Source: Plantago major (taxonomy: Eukaryota > Streptophyta > Magnoliopsida > Lamiales > Plantaginaceae). Taken from it: DNA of 64,000 bases. Where the stretch lies: positions 99,405,352-99,469,351 of the forward strand of contig CM048841.1 of assembly GCA_026545765.1 (NCBI GenBank), given 5' to 3'. The translations under genes were made by a program, and so were the position numbers. Shown in pieces: positions 57,913 to 64,000 of this stretch. Below the pieces are notes generated by a model. The model was not told the origin of the DNA, did no database searches, and was given only the letters and a program-made list of their open reading frames with translations. Within the stretch, counting starts at the first letter, position 1; every line of letters begins with the position of its first letter.

Positions 57913-58966
57913 GTTATTTATAGAAAAGGAAGGTGACTTTCGTCACAAAGGTGCCTCAAATACCTCATGCAATGTACTCAATCAGTTAAGTCGGAGGGGG
58001 CTTGTCCTTGCGCACAGCAACTTGTCGGAGCATACAATCAAACTTCTATATCACCACATATTTGCATACAATAAATTAGATGCTAATCAATTTGGCCACT
58101 ATGGACTCTTTTAGTCTCACTTTTTTAGTAGTGTCTGTTTTATCGAAGTCCGCACTTTTGTGCGTGTCAGTTTGGTATACGTGCCATCAACCCTCACGGT
58201 CAGATGGCTTTTTAGGACCACGCCGGTATACAGGTAGTATCTGAAACACGCCTAACACGACTACGGTGGTGACAAGAACCACAGATACACTCCGAGACGA
58301 ATCAACTACTCAGGGAAGTAATAAATATTACAAAAAATGAATAACAAACCTGTCAACACAACAGATTTCTTCTCCCCAAACCGGTTCTTCGCAATGTACT
58401 GGCTTTTGATAAAATGAAACACGAAGAGCATGCCGTTCGTCATACTTAACTTAACTGAGTACACATGAGAATGAAATGGCGCAGACAAGAGGGTTTGCAC
58501 TTCCCGAAAGGATCACACAAGCGCCGGTATAATATTTTTTCACCGGCTTTTTGGACTAAAGAGTTAAACAGATTTGCTATTTACAGGAGAAACAAACTTA
58601 TGGGGTTTTAAATCCACTATACCACCTCAGTTAAGTATCATGCAAAATATAAGCAGCAAGCAAATTTAACAATCACAATAGAAGCTTTCATAACTTGGAA
58701 GAACGACTCACGAAAGACTCTAGAGGGTAAAAGAAAAAACGACCGGAAAAGAAAAATGACCAAAACATACATAAAGTAAAGGACGAAAGACTCTAGAGAC
58801 TCGGGTAATAGAGAAAATGCAGACAAGACACTAGAGAGCACATTTCCCCCTCCCCAAACCTAAACTCAAGCATGTCCTCAAGCGTAGAGTGAAAAAGAAA
58901 ATAAAATGGGATCAACAGTGGCTTGCCAGTGTACCTTTGATCATGTACAAGACTCTTCCGTGTTGG

Positions 58967-59362
58967 CTATTGGTACTGGAAGTTCTTGGTTCTTCCGGTT
59001 GGTGCAGCTCTTTTTCTTCCCTGTTGATAAGTATGTATATATAGGGGTCTAGTGTGCGCTCCTATGAATTTCCTGTTGTCAACCTGCGAAACAGAATATA
59101 ATGGAGCAGAATAGGCTTTAAGTTCACGTGGCTTGCCTTGCACCTCGATTGTGCAGGTTCGGGCATGTAAATTCACCACCATGAGAGTCGAGCGGAGGAA
59201 GGGTCGCCCTAGAAGTAACATATCTTTTTCCATTTCCTTCCCTTTCACCCTCGGCGATTCCACTACCACAAAATCTGTCATCACCGTTACACCATCCAGC
59301 TTAACCGGAACATCTTCCACAATCCCCATGCATTCGCTTGAGTTCCACCAAAGAAGAGTCAT
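58967..59362 (-). pseudogene. Athila-like protease region, copy 2
   Basis: Keeps the GIVEDVPVKLDGV and LLGRPFLRSTLMVV part. The active-site DTGA part (about 59370-59470) is scrambled relative to 11820-11900, at sites with CAG/CTG or CCGCGG in the left copy. Confidence 0.75.
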
Positions 59363-59653
59363 AAAGCATTTCCGGCTCCAATCCCTTTAAGCCTAAGTCT
59401 TCATAGGTGTCAAAAGTCATCAACTAGCACCATGTAAAGGACTATTCCAGAACTGTTTGAACACCCAATGCCTACCAGTAAATCAAAACTATCGGAGTCG
59501 CTTATACTCTTTTCTTCCTTAGGAATTATTATGGTGGGGGGGGGGGTCGGTTTCAGCAGTTTCTTGCTCCGCATTCGCCTCCTCTTCTGGAATCACGGAA
59601 CTCGGTTCCTCAACTTCATCCCCTGTCGATTCAATAGTGGCTACATCTTCAGT

Positions 59654-60314
59654 CTACTCAGCTGTCAGTACACGAGTCACTTGAACCGTTGTTGGAGTTC
59701 CCTCATCTGATGCAGAGTTCTCAACCTCATTAGTACAGGTAGCAACAACAGACTTAACCTTCCTTGGTTCTTCAAAATTTATCTCAACCGCCAGGACTCT
59801 AATGTTTTCTGGGGCTACTGGGGGTCTACCTTTCTCCATTAGCTGTAATTTCCCAACCAAGTCACCCAATATCTATTCCAGCCTTCTTTACGATTGTTCG
59901 ATACTATCAAACCTCTGGTTATTTTTTTCCTGAATTTTCTGTACCTCAAACCAGTACCTCTCAGACCTCTCCATATGGCTCCTGATTTCTTTTTTCTAGC
60001 TCAGTAATACACGGCTCTGGAGTCTCTTCCACTGCTCTGGCTGCTACTCTCCTAGCCTTATTTCTTGCCCCCTTAAGCTGTGATACTGCTGCTAGCTTCT
60101 CGAAGACACTATTAAGTTCATCAGCAAACGCTTCCAGGGAGGAGTTTTTACAGCTCACATCGACCATGTTTTGATACTCCCAATCCAGGCCTTCATAAAA
60201 TCGGATGCATAAGCTCATATCATCTATCCTGTGGTGAGGGCATTGGGTCAATAACTGCAAAAAACGGTCCCGAGCTTCATAGAAGGTCTCATCATGCATC
60301 TGCTGAAACTGCAT
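59654..60314 (-). pseudogene. Athila-like gag fragments, copy 2
   Basis: 60314-59961 (QFQQMHDETFYEARDRFLQ, LLTQCPHHRI, FYEGLDWEYQNM) and 59869-59654. Same family and breaks as 12044-12667, with a slightly longer N-terminal piece. Confidence 0.78.
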
Positions 60315-60842
60315 TATCTGGGCACAAAGTTGCTACGTTTTCTCGGGGGGGGATAGAATTTATTCATGAATGCCCTGTAGAGCGAATCCCAAGTCGGCAG
60401 AGAACCCTCAGGTTAGTTTAACAGCCAACTCCTTGCCTTGTCATGCATACAGATCGGAAATACCTTCTTCCTTATCTCCTCACGATGCTTGTCACCTTCG
60501 ATCACAATGGAATCCACAAACCAAGAGTTCTAATTCCTTACGAACCTTATCACATCTTCATCGCCATTTCGCAATTTTGGGAGATTGTGGAGGTGGTGAG
60601 CCTGAGTTCAAAATTCACGGCCTCATTAGATAGAACAATTCGCTTTACATTTCTAACCACACCAGGCTGCATGTAAGCTCCATAGGTAAGCTGTGCCATC
60701 GGAATTTCCTTTCTGACAAACCTGTTGTTAAAGCTACACAACTCGAGAGCCTCGAAATATTCTTAGTTTCTGTTTGTGCACTAAACTTCAGGTTGAAAAA
60801 CAAACAAATAACAAATCACTCTCAAATGCTACAGTAGGAATT

Positions 60843-60863
60843 GGTTCCCCGGAAGCGGCGCCA
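60843..60863 (-). other. Primer-binding site, Athila-like, copy 2
   Basis: TGGCGCCGCTTCCGGGGA on the minus strand, one base different from 13251-13271. Confidence 0.75.
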
Positions 60864-60867
60864 AATT

Positions 60868-61317
60868 TGATGTGCTCAAATTATTACTTAGAAAACAAGT
60901 AGTAAGCAGTTGTTGTAGACAGACAATGCTAACCACAGGATCGTTCGCTAAGGAACCAATTAAGCTACCACAACGATTTGAAAGCAAACAGTTACTTATG
61001 AAAATAGATTGATTTGTAAGATGGTCGTTTCTAAAAAGTAGAAAAAGATAAAGCAAATAAAGGTTTTTAACAATGAGAGAAGATGAACACAGTAGTAATG
61101 ATCAAGTAATGCTAATTCGTTCTAGGGCAATCATTCATATTTGTCACACCGTCGGAGTACAGAAATGAATCAATCCAATTCAACCAATCGTTATTGAATA
61201 TTTCAAACTAGAGTAATCATGGGTTGTCAATCCACGATCCTTAACCGAAAATGATTTTGAAAGTCTTGAACTAGCTTATTGGATTGAAGGTTTTACGAAG
61301 ATTTTGAACTATACGAA
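60868..61317 (-). repeat. Athila-like LTR end, copy 2, cut by CACTA
   Basis: Counterpart of 13276-13725. The flanking GAA before CACTA (61315-61317) is also present. Confidence 0.8.
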
Positions 61318-61977
61318 CACTACAAAAAAATACACTGTTTAGCGATGGATAAATCCGTTGCTAAACAGTGCCGATCCGTTGCCCCAGCTGGGGCGACGGA
61401 TCGGGCAACGAATAGTAATTCCGTCGCCTCACTGGGCCTTTGACGACGGATAGATAATCCGTCGTCCAATTCGCGACGGATTGGACGACGGATTAAAATA
61501 TTTGACTTTTTTTTTTAAATCGATTATTGGGGACGAATAGAATCTATCCTATCCGTCGTCCCATATAGCGATTCTATCCGTCGCTAGATGTGACGACGGA
61601 TAGAATCTATCCGTCGTTATATTTGGCGACGGATAGATTCTATCCGTCGCCAAATATATTATTGGAATTAGTGACGGAATCTGGAATTCCGTCACTAATT
61701 ATTCCGTCACTGTTATTCCGTCACTAATTCCGTCACTATTAATCTGTCACTATTTATTCCGTCAATGTTAATCCGTCACTATCTATCCGTCACTATTTAT
61801 TTCATATTAATCCCTGTTTTTCGTAGTTCACATATTTAATCAATATAATGTTCGATAATAAATCAATAATACGGAAAATGTTTCAATAAATGATAAATAA
61901 TATAAAGTAATATCTGAAGCAGGAGAAATTATCCGAACAAGTGTAAATATAATAAATCCGAACGTACATATACATAA

Positions 61978-63780
61978 CTAGCTACCAGACGGGGTGGGGC
62001 TGGTCAACGGAGATGAATCGCTCCATCAGAATCAAGGCGCTCGTTCTCCTCCCTTCGTTCTTTGTCGCGGCGCTCCATCTCGTCCCTTTGTTGCTCAATC
62101 TCTTGAGTTAGCCGAGCAACTTTGTTCCGGACCTCTGTTGCACCATTTCGAGACCTGGTCACTGTGTAAACCAACGCGTCTAGGCTATTGGGATGATGAT
62201 GAGGAGCACCGGACTAGCCAAGCTCAAACCGAGGCTCCCGAGTCCATATATTCGCCCTTCTTTGTCGGTTTGTTGACCTCTAGGAAGATGTTGTCAACTT
62301 GTTCAGTTGACAACACATCACCCGTCTCGTCCTCCTGCCTCGCCACCTGAGCATCAACCTCAGCCTGAAATCGTAAATAGCAGATATCATGATCAGTCTT
62401 TTTTTCAAAAATAACTTGTAATAGTGTACAAATATGAAATTTAAGCAACATAAACATACCGCAATAGACGAGGCCCGGCAGTCGGTCCATACCCCGCCCT
62501 TCTGCTTGGCCTTCTTGAAGATGTCATATTTGGATGTGACCTCCCCCGTGCGATCTGAACAACATATATAATCAACAATTTATCATCTCACAATTAAGTA
62601 ATAATCAAAGACACAATACATACACGTAATTCTAGATTGAAAAAAACATATATATACATATCAATTGGTAATAATCAGTGACAGTAGATCGCCTCCCAAG
62701 GTGGTGAACGGCCCTCCCTGCCACATCAGACTGAGATGCCCGGTTCTGTCTGTTGATGTAGGCAATATCCTGGACATCAATTCGGGGCCAGTAGGCATCC
62801 CAAAGGGCCCACTCCTCTGCATCAACCTGTGGAGGCATTGGGCCACCCCGATCCCGAATGGCCTTCCAAGTACAGACCATATCCTCAGATAGTTTAGATC
62901 CCAGTCGTAAACACGCCAGATCTGTGGATCAACTCTTCAGAATGAAGTACTCCTTCTACATTCCCAATTTTATACAACATCCAAAGTCAATACATACATA
63001 TATAACGTCACCATGTTACATCAATTTAATAAGATACAACAACATCACAAATATGGTGACTAACATATCACCCAAACAAAGTGGCTAACATGCCACCCAA
63101 ACAAAGTGGCTAACATACCACTCACATTGTCCACTAAATTTTACTAACACAATGGTGACTAACATATCACCCAAACAAAGTGGCTAACATACCACTCACA
63201 TTGTCATAAATTTTACTAACACAATGGTGACTAACATATCACCCAAATAAAGTGGCTAACATACCACTCACATATAGTGGTTAACATACCACTCACATTG
63301 TCCTAAATTTTACTAACACAATGGTGACTAACATATCACCCAAATAAAGTGGCTAACATACCACTCACATACAGTGGCTAACATACCACTCATATTAAAA
63401 CGGTTATAATTACAATCAAAGGAATGTCATATTTTAACTTACCCTCAGCTCATCGAAGTACTCGGCCCTCATGCGGTCCGAGATGTGAGACCAACACTCA
63501 CCACCGCCTCAGTGGCTCTCTCTGCTCTAAGATGTCACCTAGTTTGTTGTGGACCTCCCGAGGCCATAAACTGTTGTCAATGTATAAGATACAAGAAAAA
63601 AATATATATTACTTTAGTACAACAATTTATACTTGTCAACTATCATAAGTTATGTTTTACATATTTAAGAAGAATGTATAATACTTACTTGGCAGGACTA
63701 GCAGGAAAAATCACAGGCAAGCCGTTCCACGTGACGTTGGGATGATGTGGATCGAACACGAGGTAGGGACAATCGTCATG
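61978..63780 (-). pseudogene. Transposase_24 (TnpA-type) gene, copy 2
   Basis: The exon at 62632-62880 is cleaner than in copy 1 and reads DAEEWALWDAYWPRIDVQD and NRQNRASQSDVAGRAVHHLG, clear Transposase_24 text. The exon at 62460-62560 has SKYDIFKKAKQKGG. The last exon (62360-61978) has DVLSTEQVDNIFLEV but is damaged at 61990-62210. Intronic tandem repeats are at 63050-63400. Confidence 0.75.
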
Positions 63781-64000
63781 GTCGCCCTCCTGTATGTGTC
63801 TGTGCTGACTGGTAGAGCCCAGGCACCAATGTAGTCAGAAACATGAATGGCTCCTTCATGCACTCACAGGTGGGCAGGTTGTACGGTGTGAGCATCACTG
63901 GCCAACAAGAGTATTTTCGTTCACTCCCAAACGGGTTAAAACCATCCGTACAAAGTCTCAATCGTACATTTCTATATTCGGCTGCAAACTCTGTATATGT
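63776..64000 (-). pseudogene. TNP2-type transposase fragment, copy 2 (partial)
   Basis: LCTDGFNPFGSERKYSCWPV and MLTPYNLP, as at 16205-16420, running off the window. The same LVPGLYQSA truncation is present, so the deletion predates the duplication. Confidence 0.8.

Larger units (their letters stand above)
57068..64000. repeat. Second copy of 9467 to ~16440 (segmental duplication)
   Basis: The whole stretch aligns colinearly with the left copy at an offset of 47,601 bp at the start. It includes the partial LTR, the non-coding region, Athila-like protease and gag, the PBS, the LTR end and the nested CACTA element at the same insertion point. In 57140-57630 I count about two substitutions per 100 bp, mostly transitions, apart from clusters of small indels. 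Confidence 0.95.
61318..64000 (-). mobile_element. CACTA 1, copy 2 (runs out of window)
   Basis: Starts CACTACAAAAAAATAC with the same subterminal repeats (61335-61800), TnpA-type gene (61978 to ~63780) and start of the TNP2 fragment. A block of the left subterminal repeats is about 36 bp shorter than at 13960-14030. Confidence 0.92.

Overview
The window is repeat-dense plant nuclear DNA, most likely pericentromeric or other heterochromatin of a eudicot. The evidence is nested Ty3/gypsy LTR retrotransposons of two lineages (Tat-like and Athila-like), En/Spm (CACTA) DNA transposons, a Stowaway MITE, a solo LTR, an array of ~179-bp satellite monomers, and one intact single-exon F-box gene. Nothing prokaryotic is present, and I found no RNA gene. 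The species cannot be fixed from the sequence.

Layout. 1-8842: 3' part of a Tat-like element (A, + strand) with the end of integrase, a ~2.5-kb spacer, an antisense gene, and the 3' LTR. 8843-19580: Athila-like sequence in two opposed orientations (a PPT plus LTR on +, then LTR, PBS, gag and protease on -). The minus-strand LTR is split by a 4.9-kb CACTA element (13726-18648) with a perfect GAA target duplication. 20324-21884: a second, non-autonomous CACTA-like element holding a CCACCA-rich tract and a Stowaway MITE. 22525-23899: F-box gene with a probable 5'-UTR intron. 24891-26098: probable solo LTR. 26099-27466: LTR-like remnants. 27467-36702: a decayed Tat-like element (C, - strand) with no LTRs left. 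36703-41461 and 55905-57067: ~179-bp satellite, split by the complete Tat-like element B (41462-55904, + strand, two near-identical LTRs, 5-bp TSD). 57068-64000: a second copy of 9467 to about 16440 (Athila-like plus nested CACTA).

How the parts relate. A, B and C share one architecture: gag, protease, RT, RNase H, a second archaeal-type RNase H, integrase, long spacer, then a spliced gene on the opposite strand with its own TATA box. The repeated 7-kb block, joined at 57067/57068 to the satellite, fits a tandem duplication with a ~47.6-kb unit (9467-57067) that would include the F-box gene. Most frame breaks in element B, and many differences between the duplicated copies, are small losses at CAG, CTG and CCG sites. 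This points to consensus errors at methylated CHG sites, so many pseudogene calls here may be sequencing artefacts.
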